Position numbers and translations under genes: made by a program. Under the pieces are notes generated by a model. It ran no database searches. It was not told where the DNA came from and saw only the letters and a list, made by a program, of their open reading frames with translations. Shown here one piece after another: positions 1 to 8,500 of a stretch of 15,612 nucleotides of DNA (within the stretch, counting starts at the first letter, position 1; every line of letters starts with the position of its first letter). The stretch spans positions 1-15,612 of the forward strand of contig JAOZHM010000187.1 in assembly GCA_026014845.1 (NCBI GenBank). Reading direction: 5' to 3'. This DNA is from Candidatus Bathyarchaeota archaeon (GTDB lineage Archaea; Thermoproteota; Bathyarchaeia; Bathyarchaeales; Bathycorpusculaceae).

Positions 1-344
1 ATGGCGGATACTCAAGCATTTTTCCAAACCTTGTAAACAAAGAAGACATAGGTAAGCCAGTTAACCTAACAAAGGCTTACGAGCTGACTAGAAAATATGA
101 CGACAGAATCCGTGTTTATCCCGCTTCTATGGAACTGCGCGACAGCGAAACCTACGCCCTCAAATCAAGAGCCGTATGTGTAATAGGCATAGGCGAAAAC
201 ATTGAGACCGCCAGACAAATCTCTTTGGAAGGAATAAAAGCAATAAAAGGCGGTGCCCTCTGGCATAGAACGGACATAGCCTCCAAACGACACATAGAAA
301 AAAGCATGCGGCATATGGAAGAGCTGAGGCGGCGTAAACAGTGA
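1..344 (+). CDS. purD: Phosphoribosylamine--glycine ligase, C-terminal part (5' end outside the window)
   Basis: PurD joins glycine to phosphoribosylamine using ATP, giving GAR, the second step of purine synthesis. The reading frame is open from the window edge (first full codon at base 3) to TGA at 342-344, so only about the last 113 residues are present. The visible part matches the PurD C-terminal domain: a VYPASMEL segment, then ALKSRAVCVIGIG, then an AREIA-type helix read here as ARQISLEGIKAI, and the diagnostic terminal HRTDIASKRH. An internal ATG at 129 is not the real start, because homologous sequence continues upstream of it. The stop overlaps the GTG start of the HAD gene (GTGA), which implies translational coupling. 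The remaining purine genes in the window lie on the opposite strand about 3.4 kb away. Confidence 0.9.
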   Translation, partial: GGYSSIFPNLVNKEDIGKPVNLTKAYELTRKYDDRIRVYPASMELRDSETYALKSRAVCVIGIGENIETARQISLEGIKAIKGGALWHRTDIASKRHIEKSMRHMEELRRRKQ

Positions 345-1423
345 AAAGAGCTTTTATCTCAGATTGCGAAGGGCCAATCTCCAAAAACGATAATGCCTTC
401 GAAATAACGTCCCATTTCGTTCCAAACGGAGACAAACTTTTCACGGTCATAAGCAGATACGATGATGTGCTCGCAGACGTTGTAAAAAAGCCCGGCTACA
501 AAGCTGGCTACACCTTAAAACTCATCCTACCCTTCCTAAAGGCTTACGACGTTACTGATCAAAATATGCGGGAGTTTTCAGCTCAAAGCCTCATTCTAAT
601 TCCAAACGTAAAAGATACATTACAATATGTTAGAACCATGGCTCACGCCTTTATCGTTAGCACAAGCTACGAACACTACATAAAAGCCCTATGTCAAGCC
701 CTAAACTTTCCATACGAAAACACTTACTGCACAAAAGTCAGCATAGACAAATACCACATGACAGCAAGAGAGAAAAACAGTTTGAAAAAACTCACAAGAG
801 AAATTCAACAAATGCCCATAATTGAAATCCCTTCAGGGGCAAGATCCCTAAACGACTTTCCAGAAGAATACTGTAAAACAATCCAGCGGCTCGACGAGAT
901 ATTCTGGAAGGAAATAGCTAACATGGAATCTGGGAAAATTTTTCGCGAGGTTAATCCTGTTGGTGGTGAGGAGAAAGCTGATGCTGTTAAGGATGCGGCT
1001 GAAAAAGTAGGCATTGACTTGTCAAGCGTTATGTATGTTGGGGACAGTATAACAGATGTGGAAGCCTTCAGGCTTGTAAAGGAAAATGATGGTTTAGCGG
1101 TTTCATTCAACGGTAACCAATATGCTATAAAAAATGCTGAAATAGCAATCTTATCTGAAAACAGCGTGGTAACAGCAGTAATTGCAGATGCTTTCTGCAG
1201 GTTTGGAAAGCGAGAAACCCTAAGCTTGATGGAAAACTGGAGCCGTGAAGCTCTCAAGAAGAGCCATGTCAACCAAACATTGCTTAACCGTCTTTTCGTG
1301 CTTTATCCAAGTGGATTGCCCAAAGTTAAAATAATAACGGACGAAAATATGGAGGTTCTGATAAAAGAAAGTGGCAAATTTAGAAAAAAGGTTAGAGGAG
1401 AGGCAATCGGGAGATTGGGATAA
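341..1423 (+). CDS. Archaeal HAD-superfamily phosphatase (resembles COG4030 / EhaR)
   Basis: This is a 360-residue predicted cytoplasmic HAD hydrolase. The motifs appear in order: motif I FISDCEGP with Asp8 as likely nucleophile and Glu10 where most HAD phosphatases have a second Asp; motif II IVSTS near residues 105-109; a motif III lysine near 212-217; and motif IV VGDSITD with Asp235 and Asp239. The insert at about 15-95 would form a cap domain. The family is recalled as COG4030, which includes the EhaR protein encoded with energy-converting hydrogenase A in methanogens; the substrate is unknown. The start is GTG at 341, overlapping the purD stop. The stop TAA directly abuts the ATG of ftr. 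Bases up to about 900 are A/C-rich on this strand, while the rest is richer in G and T. A phosphatase role is probable, but the pathway cannot be told from sequence. Confidence 0.75.
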   Translation: MKRAFISDCEGPISKNDNAFEITSHFVPNGDKLFTVISRYDDVLADVVKKPGYKAGYTLKLILPFLKAYDVTDQNMREFSAQSLILIPNVKDTLQYVRTMAHAFIVSTSYEHYIKALCQALNFPYENTYCTKVSIDKYHMTAREKNSLKKLTREIQQMPIIEIPSGARSLNDFPEEYCKTIQRLDEIFWKEIANMESGKIFREVNPVGGEEKADAVKDAAEKVGIDLSSVMYVGDSITDVEAFRLVKENDGLAVSFNGNQYAIKNAEIAILSENSVVTAVIADAFCRFGKRETLSLMENWSREALKKSHVNQTLLNRLFVLYPSGLPKVKIITDENMEVLIKESGKFRKKVRGEAIGRLG

Positions 1424-2338
1424 ATGATTAAGAAAGCCAAAATTGAAGACACGTATGCAGAAGCCTTTGACGGTCTCTACTGCCGACTCGTCGTCACTGC
1501 AGACGACGAAGAAATGTTAAAGAAGGCAGCTGAAGATGCCACTGCAACGCCGTCAGGAGTCATAGGCAGACTTGACAGTGGAATTGAAAGATGGCTAAGT
1601 GAAAAAGAAACACCTGACAAGCGAAAAGGAGCAGTTTTGCAGTTTTGGAAGGGTTTAGACAGAGGGAAGCCTTTAGAAGATTTGCTCAGGCGTTTTGAAA
1701 AAGAACTCTCTTATCGGATCCGCCAAGACATTCTCGTCAAGCCTTTCACCGCGGTCTTTGATGCTTTATCCGTGAAACCTGAAGGAAAAATGGATATGAT
1801 GGAAAGAGTTGGGCATTGTGGAGACGGATTTGAGTGGGAAGAACAACTTTATGGACGCAACATGATTGTTGTTCCAATTATGGTGCCTGACTTTCTTATA
1901 GAGCGATACATCGGCTATGCGCGAGGAATATCTGGCGGCAACTTCTGGTTCATGTGCAAAACAAAGAAAGCGGTAATGGATGCTGGAAAAAAGGCACTAG
2001 AAGCCATGAGCCGAATTGAAGGAGTAATAACACCCTTTGACGTTTGTTCAGCAGGCTCAAAAACAGAAACACATTTCCCATTGATAGGACCAACAACAAA
2101 CCATCCATACTGTCCATCTCTAAAACAAAAACTAGGTGCCGCATCCAAAGTACTTCAAAACGTGAACTTCATTCCAGAAATAGTAATCAACGGAGTTTCA
2201 ATGCAAGCAGTGAAAGAAGCCATGAAAGCTGGCATAGAAGCAGCCTTAAGCGTTGACGGCGTAGTAAAGATTTCAGCCGGAAATTACGCTGGAAAACTGG
2301 GCAATTACAAGATTTATTTGCGCGAGCTGTTCCCATGA
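1424..2338 (+). CDS. ftr: Formylmethanofuran--tetrahydromethanopterin formyltransferase
   Basis: Ftr reversibly moves the formyl group between formylmethanofuran and tetrahydromethanopterin. This is the second step of the archaeal methyl branch of the Wood-Ljungdahl pathway, in the cytoplasm. The 304 residues match the usual length of about 297. Signature stretches are IEDTYAEAF at 7-15, the ISGGNFWFM segment near 170-178 (AGGNFYIM type in methanogens), and the C-terminal part with [30 protein letters not shown] and a final YLRELF. The ATG sits immediately after the HAD stop, preceded by purine-rich GGGAGATTGGGA as a ribosome binding site. The stop overlaps the kinase start by four bases (ATGA). 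Family membership is clear from the C-terminal third; the middle part diverges from methanogen sequences as I recall them. Confidence 0.88.
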   Translation: MIKKAKIEDTYAEAFDGLYCRLVVTADDEEMLKKAAEDATATPSGVIGRLDSGIERWLSEKETPDKRKGAVLQFWKGLDRGKPLEDLLRRFEKELSYRIRQDILVKPFTAVFDALSVKPEGKMDMMERVGHCGDGFEWEEQLYGRNMIVVPIMVPDFLIERYIGYARGISGGNFWFMCKTKKAVMDAGKKALEAMSRIEGVITPFDVCSAGSKTETHFPLIGPTTNHPYCPSLKQKLGAASKVLQNVNFIPEIVINGVSMQAVKEAMKAGIEAALSVDGVVKISAGNYAGKLGNYKIYLRELFP

Positions 2339-3249
2339 CTCGCTTCGATGTTGTTGGATTCGGCGCCCTCAACGTAGACAAACTATTTAAAGTAAACAAA
2401 ATTGCGTCAGCAGAAGAAGAGAGCTTCGTTACGAGTTTTGAAGAGGCTTGCGGAGGCTCAGCAGCCAATACCATGGTAGGCTTGGCAAGGCTTGGCTGCA
2501 AAGTAGGCTTTATCGGAAAAGTCGCTGATGACGGAGAGGGCAAAATGCTGCTTGAGGATTTTCGCGGAGAAAGTGTTGACACAAACGGCATAATCACGGC
2601 AAAGTATGGTAGAAGCGGAACAGCCATGGGCTTTGTAGACGAAAGAGGTGAACGGGCATTATATGTTGACCCGGGAGTAAACGACACAATAGAATTTGAT
2701 GAGATAAACAAGGAATACGTGTTCCAAACACGGTTTTTACATTTAACGTCTTTTGTTGGAGAGAAATCATTCCAAACTCAGAGAAGGCTTGTGGAAACGC
2801 TGCCAAAAAACGTTAAGGTAAGCTTGGACATAGGCGAATTGTACGCAAGAAAAGGATTAAAAGCATTAGAACCGATAGTGAGCAGAACCTTTGTTATGAT
2901 GCCGAATGCAAAAGAGCTGCAAATCTTGACGAAGAAAGCTGGTTACGAAAGAAATGCCGAAGTTTTGCTCGAAAAAGGTGTGAAAATAGTTGGTGTAAAA
3001 CTGGGCAACAAAGGCTGCTATGTAACAGATGGGAAAGAAAGCAGCATGGTAGAAGCGTTTAAAGTGAAGGTTGTGGACACGACAGGTGCTGGGGATGCTT
3101 TCTGTGCTGGGTTTCTCTACGGCTTAATCGCTGGTAGAAGCCTTCATGAATGCGGGAGACTGGGCAATTTTGTTGCTTCAAGATGCATAATGAAGATGGG
3201 TGGGAGGGCTGGGCTGCCAAGACTTGCAGATTTGATGAAGTTGTCGTGA
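2335..3249 (+). CDS. PfkB/ribokinase-family sugar or nucleoside kinase
   Basis: This is a 304-residue PfkB kinase, the usual length for the family. The first signature is at about 40-54, [15 protein letters not shown]. The second is at about 248-260, [13 protein letters not shown], where Asp254 would be the catalytic base and the preceding glycines form the anion hole. [11 protein letters not shown] strand lies at 221-230, as expected before the ATP site. Family members phosphorylate ribose, fructose, adenosine or other nucleosides, and the sequence alone does not fix the substrate. The start codon overlaps the ftr stop. In archaea such kinases often act on nucleosides, so a purine-salvage role beside purD is possible but only inferred from position. 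Confidence 0.85.
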   Translation: MTRFDVVGFGALNVDKLFKVNKIASAEEESFVTSFEEACGGSAANTMVGLARLGCKVGFIGKVADDGEGKMLLEDFRGESVDTNGIITAKYGRSGTAMGFVDERGERALYVDPGVNDTIEFDEINKEYVFQTRFLHLTSFVGEKSFQTQRRLVETLPKNVKVSLDIGELYARKGLKALEPIVSRTFVMMPNAKELQILTKKAGYERNAEVLLEKGVKIVGVKLGNKGCYVTDGKESSMVEAFKVKVVDTTGAGDAFCAGFLYGLIAGRSLHECGRLGNFVASRCIMKMGGRAGLPRLADLMKLS

Positions 3250-3262
3250 GGATTTTCGTTAA

Positions 3263-3781
3263 ATGAAGCAGTACTTGCTGAAGAACGGGCAAACAATGAC
3301 CGTGAGGGAGGCGAATGAGGATGATGCAGAGGCTATAAAGAACGTTGTCAACAGCGTTGCGTCAGAAAAATATTATGTTGTTCCAGAACGTTCAAGAGAA
3401 GACTGGGATGAAGCTATTAGAGAAATAAAGAATAGGAAAGGTTTAATCATAGTCACACAACTCGATGAAAAAACCGTTGGTATGGCTCATTTGGTTAGAG
3501 GCAAATTTGAAAAGAATAAACATGTTGGTTTTTTAGGCATTTCGATTTTAAAGGAATTTAGAAAAATCGGAATTGGAACAGCAATGATGAAGTACATAAT
3601 GGAATGGGCTAGGCGACAGAAAGGATTAGAAAAGGTTTCCTTAACCGTTTTTTCAACGAATGAAGCAGCAATAAACTTGTATCGCACATTCGGATTTCCG
3701 ATTGAAGGCATGAGCAAGAAACAGTACAAAATTGAAGGGAAATACATCGACGAAACAATAATGGGAAAATTCTTGGACTAA
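3263..3781 (+). CDS. GNAT-family N-acetyltransferase
   Basis: This 172-residue protein has the GNAT fold order. The acetyl-CoA binding motif is the loop RKIGIGT at 100-106, after the beta-4 strand HVGFLGISIL. It is followed by the beta-5 strand KVSLTVF and the NEAAINLYRTFGF helix near 133-145, typical of this superfamily. The N-terminus MTVREANEDDAEAI is the usual opening strand and helix. The acceptor substrate is unknown; amine, peptide N-terminal or metabolite acetylation are all possible. The gene begins 13 bases after the kinase, with a GAGGATT ribosome binding site overlapping the kinase stop, so it probably belongs to the same transcript. Its stop codon overlaps the stop of purQ on the other strand. 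Confidence 0.8.
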   Translation: MKQYLLKNGQTMTVREANEDDAEAIKNVVNSVASEKYYVVPERSREDWDEAIREIKNRKGLIIVTQLDEKTVGMAHLVRGKFEKNKHVGFLGISILKEFRKIGIGTAMMKYIMEWARRQKGLEKVSLTVFSTNEAAINLYRTFGFPIEGMSKKQYKIEGKYIDETIMGKFLD

Positions 3782-4596
3782 CCTTTCTTTTCCAAATAGC
3801 TAACTAACCTTTCAAAGATCAGTTTTCCATCACCGTATTGTGGCATCCGCTCTCGTCTAGTCCAGTCTGGTTGCTGCCACCAATAGAAGCACCTTTCAGG
3901 ATGCGGCATCAAACCGAATATTGTTCCTTCAGGATTGCATATACCTACTATGTCATGGAACGAACCGTTCGGATTTGCTGGAAATTCACCCTCAGCATAT
4001 TCACCGTTTTTGTCGCAGTACCTGAAAACCAACTGGTCGTTCTCATAAAGCCTTTCCAAACATTGCTTCTCTTTTTCTTTAGCGAATATGAATCTGCCCT
4101 CTGAATGGGCGACTGGCATTCGCAAAACCTTTCCTTTAGGAATTTTATGTGTAAATATACATTTTTCCTTGTTTTCGTGTTTGATGTAAACCCATCTGCA
4201 ATTATAGCCTGGCGGAAAATTGGTGGCTAGGGCTGCCTCTGGATATGGGCTTATCTCTTCGAATCCCGGAAGCAAACCAGCCTCAACAAGTACTTGGAAG
4301 CCGTTGCAAATTCCAAGTATTGGACGGTTCTCTTCAACGAAAGCCTTCAGCTCTTTGCCTAATTTAGCAAGTATCCATTTCGCCCATATGGCTCCAGCAC
4401 GCACGTAATCTCCATAGGAGAAGCCTCCCGGAAAGACTAGAGCATTGTATTCCATAAGGCTTCGACGTTTGACCAGTTCGTTTACATGCACAATTTCAGC
4501 CTGAACGCTCAACTCTTCAAACGAGCGTTTTGTTTCTGCATCGCAGTTTGTTCCACCCACACGTAAAACGCAAACCTTTATGTCTTCACGTTTCAC
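3778..4596 (-). CDS. purQ: Phosphoribosylformylglycinamidine synthase subunit PurQ (glutaminase)
   Basis: PurQ releases ammonia from glutamine and passes it to PurL for conversion of FGAR to FGAM. The 272-residue protein is a class I glutamine amidotransferase. The nucleophile is Cys97 in GICNGFQ, and the catalytic pair is His232 and Glu234 in MPHPER. An oxyanion-site FPGGFSYGDYVRAGA stretch lies at about 55-69. It is longer than the roughly 225-residue bacterial PurQ, with extra sequence near 120-210. The start is GTG at 4596, with a run of six G residues upstream (4605-4610) as ribosome binding site. It lies three bases after the purL stop, so it is the last gene of a purM-S-L-Q operon. The stop overlaps that of the GNAT gene, leaving no room for a separate terminator. 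Confidence 0.95.
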   Translation of the reverse strand: MKREDIKVCVLRVGGTNCDAETKRSFEELSVQAEIVHVNELVKRRSLMEYNALVFPGGFSYGDYVRAGAIWAKWILAKLGKELKAFVEENRPILGICNGFQVLVEAGLLPGFEEISPYPEAALATNFPPGYNCRWVYIKHENKEKCIFTHKIPKGKVLRMPVAHSEGRFIFAKEKEKQCLERLYENDQLVFRYCDKNGEYAEGEFPANPNGSFHDIVGICNPEGTIFGLMPHPERCFYWWQQPDWTRRERMPQYGDGKLIFERLVSYLEKKG

Positions 4597-4599
4597 GGC

Positions 4600-6981
4600 T
4601 TAAACCCCCCTGCTTAACGGTCGCTTCCAACTGCTCAACAAATCACCAACAGACGCCTCCACAACAGCCCCCCCGTTTAATCCATGAACGCATAATCGCG
4701 GAGTTTTCGTTACCCTGCCTATCTCGGCACAAACTTTTCCGTTCATCAAAGCCTCAAAATCTTCTCTGCTCTTTTCTGAAACTTCCACCAAAAAGCGGCT
4801 GTTAGATTCAGAGAAAAGAATGAAATCGTTGCGGTTTATGTCTTTTCGTGGGGCTCTTCGTAAGTCCAATTCCATCCCATATCCACCAGCGAAAGCCATC
4901 TCTGCAGCAGCCACAGCCAAGCCACCCTCGGACGGATCGTGGCAAGCCTTAACCAGCCCTAAGTCAATTGCTTCAGTGATGGCTTCGAAAGTTTTTTTGG
5001 CTTGGTCAGGTTGCACTTTAGGCACTGTTTTTCCGAGAAAACCTTTAAGCTTGTAATATTCTGAACCGCCCAATTCTTTGAATGTTTTTCCAACCATGTA
5101 GATTAAGTTGTTTGGAGCCTTAACATCCATGGAAACTGCTGAGCGGACGTCTGGGACTATGCCTAAAGCTGTGATTAAAAGCGTGGGTGTGACTGAACCA
5201 AGCGGGGATTCGTTGTATAGGCTGTCTTTTCCGGAGATGAAAGGCGTTTTGAAGACGGTTGCGAAATCGTAGCAAGCTTCACAAGCCCTTACCAGACTGC
5301 CTAGCCTTTCAGGTTTTTCTGGATTCCCCCACGTGAAGTTGTCGAGTAGGGCTATTCTTCTACCGCCCACAGCCACGTTATTCCTTATCGATTCATCGAT
5401 TGCTGAAGCAGCCATCCAGTAAACATCAATCTTCCCGTAATTCGGGTTCATTCCACAAGAGACTGTTATACCTTTCCAAGAACCATCCAAAGGCTTTATT
5501 ATAGCCGCATCGTTTGGACCGCCGTATTCGCCCTGTAATGGCTTAAGCACAGTGTTTCCTTTCACCCCGTGGTCGTATGTTCGTATCACACTCTCCTTAC
5601 TTGCAATATTAGGTGAAGACAAAAGCTGCATGAGTGCTTCAGTTAGATTTTCCGGCTCTGGAAATTCTGGTTCTGCAAAGTTCATTGGCTTGTACTCTGC
5701 GATTCGCACAGCCTTTGGCGGTTCAAAAAGGAAAGGGATGTCCAATTCTGTAACTTTTTCCTCTTCATAATAAAGTCGTAAAACCATGTCCTCAGTGTAT
5801 TTTCCAATAGCAGTGGCTTCAACGTCTTCTTTCTTGAAAATTTCAAAAACAAGTTCAAGATTTTCAAGGGGCACAGTCAAGAGCATTCTTTCTTGAGATT
5901 CGGACACGTAAATTTCCCAAGGAGCCAAACCCGGATGCTTCAGAGGAATCTTTTCAAGCTCAACGATAGCACCGCAACCAAACTTTTTTGCTGTTTCACC
6001 CAAAGCCGAGGATAAGCCGCCTCCGCCAAGGTCTGTTATCGCTGAAGCAAGCTCCAAATCCCGAATCTCAATTATAGCCCTTTTCAGCTTTTCCTCTTCA
6101 ATTGGGTTCGCAATCTGCACGGCTGGTCTGGAAATTTCCTCCGATTTTTCTGTTAACTCTGCTGATGCGAATGTTACGCCGTGGATGCCGTCTCTGCCTG
6201 TTTTGCCTCCAGCTAAAACTATTATGTCGCTTGGTTTGGCTTTTCTCTTAAATTTTTTCAATGGAAGCAGCCCTATACATCCGCAGTAGACAACGACGTT
6301 TCCAACGTAGCTTTCATCGAAGTATATGGCTCCGTTCACTGTTGGGATTCCCATGTTATTGCCGTAGCTTCCAATTCCAGCCACGACGCCCATGTAAACA
6401 TATTTTGGATGCTTTACGCCTGACTGAAGCTTTTCATAATCATAGTCCAGCGGGCCGAAACCTAAAACATCTGTGCATGCGATAGGGTCTGCCCAAACTC
6501 CTAAAACGTCGCGGATTACGCCTCCTACGCCTGTGGCTGCACCACCGAAAGGCTCTATTGCTGACGGATGATTATGTGTTTCCACTTTGATTGCTATTCC
6601 ATAATCTTTGTCAAAGCGGACTATGCCTGCGTTGTCTTCAAAAACGGAGAAGCACCAGCTTGGATTGATTTCCTCTGTAGCCTTTACAATGTATGTCTTG
6701 AAGAGGCTATCAATTTCTGCTCCATCAAATTTTATTTTACCTTTGAAAGTTTTGTGAAAACAGTGTTCAGACCACGTTTGCCCAATAGTTTGAAGTTCAA
6801 CATCAGTTGGATTACGTTTTCGCTTTCTGAAATACTCTTGAACAGCCTTCATCTCTTGCAAGTTTAAGCCTATGCCCATTTCCTGGCTTATTTCTAAAAG
6901 CTGCTGTTCACCAGCCTCAAGTGTGTTTACCTCAAAAAGCGGGAAGGATGTTTTTCTGCGTGTGTAGAGGCTCCCAATCAT
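4600..6981 (-). CDS. purL: Phosphoribosylformylglycinamidine synthase subunit PurL
   Basis: PurL is the ATP-dependent synthetase of the FGAM synthase complex. It works with PurS and PurQ, the small-PurL arrangement of archaea and Gram-positive bacteria. Key segments are TWSEHCFHKTF at 69-79 with the active-site histidine, VETHNHPS and EPFGGAATGVGG at about 133-154, and a second AIRS-like half with CHDPSEGGLAVA in the C-terminal third. The 793 residues exceed the typical 715-740, mainly through an N-terminal extension of about 28 residues before the conserved ISQEMGIGLNL region. The ATG at 6981 is supported by GAGGAAG five bases upstream (6986-6992) and by a four-base overlap with purS (ATGA), so the extension appears real. 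Confidence 0.96.
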   Translation of the reverse strand: MIGSLYTRRKTSFPLFEVNTLEAGEQQLLEISQEMGIGLNLQEMKAVQEYFRKRKRNPTDVELQTIGQTWSEHCFHKTFKGKIKFDGAEIDSLFKTYIVKATEEINPSWCFSVFEDNAGIVRFDKDYGIAIKVETHNHPSAIEPFGGAATGVGGVIRDVLGVWADPIACTDVLGFGPLDYDYEKLQSGVKHPKYVYMGVVAGIGSYGNNMGIPTVNGAIYFDESYVGNVVVYCGCIGLLPLKKFKRKAKPSDIIVLAGGKTGRDGIHGVTFASAELTEKSEEISRPAVQIANPIEEEKLKRAIIEIRDLELASAITDLGGGGLSSALGETAKKFGCGAIVELEKIPLKHPGLAPWEIYVSESQERMLLTVPLENLELVFEIFKKEDVEATAIGKYTEDMVLRLYYEEEKVTELDIPFLFEPPKAVRIAEYKPMNFAEPEFPEPENLTEALMQLLSSPNIASKESVIRTYDHGVKGNTVLKPLQGEYGGPNDAAIIKPLDGSWKGITVSCGMNPNYGKIDVYWMAASAIDESIRNNVAVGGRRIALLDNFTWGNPEKPERLGSLVRACEACYDFATVFKTPFISGKDSLYNESPLGSVTPTLLITALGIVPDVRSAVSMDVKAPNNLIYMVGKTFKELGGSEYYKLKGFLGKTVPKVQPDQAKKTFEAITEAIDLGLVKACHDPSEGGLAVAAAEMAFAGGYGMELDLRRAPRKDINRNDFILFSESNSRFLVEVSEKSREDFEALMNGKVCAEIGRVTKTPRLCVHGLNGGAVVEASVGDLLSSWKRPLSRGV

Positions 6982-7229
6982 TTTTCTTCCTCAATCACAA
7001 ATGAATAATTATCCTTGGTTGGATTTGCCAAAAGCCTCTTACACATTTCTTCCGCTTTCATTTCAGCCTCTTTTCGAGATTCAGCTTCAAGAAATATACT
7101 GTAAACTTTACTGACATTCACAGTTTCAACTTTGTAGCCGAGTTCATTCAGTAAACGTGCTGTGGTTTCACCTTCTGGGTCGCTGTGTCCTGGCTTCAAG
7201 CTAACTTCAATTTTTAACTGATATCTCAT
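6978..7229 (-). CDS. purS: Phosphoribosylformylglycinamidine synthase subunit PurS
   Basis: PurS is the small structural subunit that bridges PurL and PurQ. Read from ATG at 7229 the protein has 83 residues, the usual family length. It starts MRYQLKIEVSLKPGHSDPEG, matching the first strand and the PG-x-x-DPEG turn of PurS. The GYKVETVNVSKVY strand and the LLANPTK segment near the end also fit. The frame is open further upstream to TTG at 7286 and ATG at 7268, right after the purM stop, which would add up to 19 residues. No strong ribosome binding site marks any of the three starts, so 7229 was chosen on family length and homology. The stop overlaps the purL start. Confidence 0.88.
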   Translation of the reverse strand: MRYQLKIEVSLKPGHSDPEGETTARLLNELGYKVETVNVSKVYSIFLEAESRKEAEMKAEEMCKRLLANPTKDNYSFVIEEEK

Positions 7230-7286
7230 AGCGTAAATTTGAGTTCCAAGAGATTTAAGCGCTTTCATCAGCAATGAGGCAAACAA

Positions 7287-8369
7287 CTATTTTAGGACTA
7301 TTCTTTTGTCTTTGTAGAGAATTTTAATTCCTTCAGAACTAGTCATGTGTCCTATTTCTTCTGCTTGTGTTCCAGTTTTCTCCAGAATGTCTAATGCTTC
7401 GTTTACATCTGCTTTCTCCACTATTAACGCGAATCCCCATCCCATGTTGAAGGTTTTAGACATCTCCTCATCGGTTATGGTCCCACCTAGTTCAGAAGCT
7501 GTTTCCTGCACTAACTCAAAAATCGGCTGTGGTTTAAAATTGTTGAATTCGAATCCAAAGCCTTTAGAAAATTGTGTTAAGCGGTCAAATTTCAAGTATC
7601 CGTCTCCAGTTATGTGTACTGCTGCTTTCACTTTGACCTCTCTTGCAACTCTAAGCACTGGCTTAACATATATTTTGGTTGGTTCCAGAACTTCATAGAC
7701 TATTTCCCTGTCTAATCCTTCTGGAACATCATGAGCATCATACTTTCCACCCCACTGCTTAAACAGCATTTTTCTCACCAGAGACACGCCATTGCTGTGG
7801 ATTCCAGAACTCCTTAAACCTATAATCACATCGCTTGGTCTTATGTTTCTTCCAGAAATTACGTTCTCCTTTGAAACTTCCCCTATGGCAGAAACAACCA
7901 TATCAAAGCCTTTTCCTTCTGTTAAACCTATTATTAACTCAGCTACGTCACCTATTTCCCCACTTGGCACTATACATTGGGCTTCTGTTGCTCCTTTCGC
8001 TATGCCTTTCATCCACTCCCTAACTAAATTTGGGTCTGAAACCTGTGCATGAATATTGTCTGCAACTGCTAGGGGTCTTGCCCCAGAACGTATGACGTCA
8101 TTAACAGCCATAGCAACGCCATCGATTCCAATGGTGTCATATTTCTCAGCTAATTGGGCAACAAGAACCTTTGTACCAACGCCCTCGATAACTAAGTCTA
8201 AGTAACAATTCTCTCCAAAAGGGAAAATGTTCCCATACGGAAGTTGAACAACCTCACCATAACGGCTAAAGTTATAAGTTTCCTCCAAAATCTTCAACGA
8301 CCTTTTAGATTCAGCCCTTAACTCTCTGTCAACGCCAGCACCAGCGTAAGTAAACTTCCTAGCCAACAC
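7287..8369 (-). CDS. purM: Phosphoribosylformylglycinamidine cyclo-ligase (AIR synthetase)
   Basis: PurM closes the imidazole ring of FGAM with ATP to form AIR, directly after the PurSLQ step. The protein has 360 residues, a little over the usual 340. It shows the N-terminal FTYAGAGVD element, the glycine-rich GVGTKVLVA at 63-71, GIDGVAMAVNDV at 81-92, a SSGIHSNGVSLVRK stretch near 190-203, and the C-terminal HITGDGYLKFDR and FNMGWGFALIV segments. The start is GTG at 8369, five bases after a strong GAGGAG ribosome binding site. It is the first gene of the purM-S-L-Q operon, with a promoter candidate about 60 bases upstream. Confidence 0.95.
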   Translation of the reverse strand: MLARKFTYAGAGVDRELRAESKRSLKILEETYNFSRYGEVVQLPYGNIFPFGENCYLDLVIEGVGTKVLVAQLAEKYDTIGIDGVAMAVNDVIRSGARPLAVADNIHAQVSDPNLVREWMKGIAKGATEAQCIVPSGEIGDVAELIIGLTEGKGFDMVVSAIGEVSKENVISGRNIRPSDVIIGLRSSGIHSNGVSLVRKMLFKQWGGKYDAHDVPEGLDREIVYEVLEPTKIYVKPVLRVAREVKVKAAVHITGDGYLKFDRLTQFSKGFGFEFNNFKPQPIFELVQETASELGGTITDEEMSKTFNMGWGFALIVEKADVNEALDILEKTGTQAEEIGHMTSSEGIKILYKDKRIVLK

Positions 8370-8374
8370 TCTTT

Positions 8375-8380
8375 CTCCTC
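8375..8380 (-). promoter_or_regulatory. Ribosome binding site of purM
   Basis: On the minus strand GAGGAG lies five bases before the GTG at 8369. It decides for this non-ATG start, since no ATG is close by in frame. Confidence 0.7.
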
Positions 8381-8425
8381 AACTAAACATTAGTGACAGT
8401 TATTTAGATAAGTGATACTGTATGC

Positions 8426-8434
8426 ATTTTTAAG
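8426..8434 (-). promoter_or_regulatory. Candidate TATA box for the purM operon
   Basis: The minus strand reads CTTAAAAAT, close to the archaeal TATA consensus. It would place transcription start near 8400-8408 and give a 5' leader of about 30-40 bases that includes the GAGGAG site. No clear BRE was identified. Confidence 0.35.
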
Positions 8435-8500
8435 ATTATGGAAATAACATTTTTCTATTCTTCTCCCTTCTGAAAAAAGATTGAGAAAAATCTTCCCTAG

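Noticed and set aside
129..344. A separate 71-residue gene starting at ATG 129
   Set aside because: The frame is open to the window edge and the upstream residues continue the PurD homology, so this is an internal methionine.
805..1272. A 155-codon minus-strand frame inside the HAD gene
   Set aside because: The plus strand carries all HAD motifs across this stretch; the reverse frame is Ser/Thr-rich with no family features.
3778..3781. A sequencing error or frameshift at the GNAT/purQ junction
   Set aside because: Both proteins end at normal family positions; the four-base tail-to-tail stop overlap is simply compact packing.
6978..7286. A 102-residue PurS starting at TTG 7286
   Set aside because: The first 19 residues have no counterpart in PurS and no ribosome binding site supports TTG; ATG at 7229 gives the normal 83 residues. 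The long form is not fully excluded.
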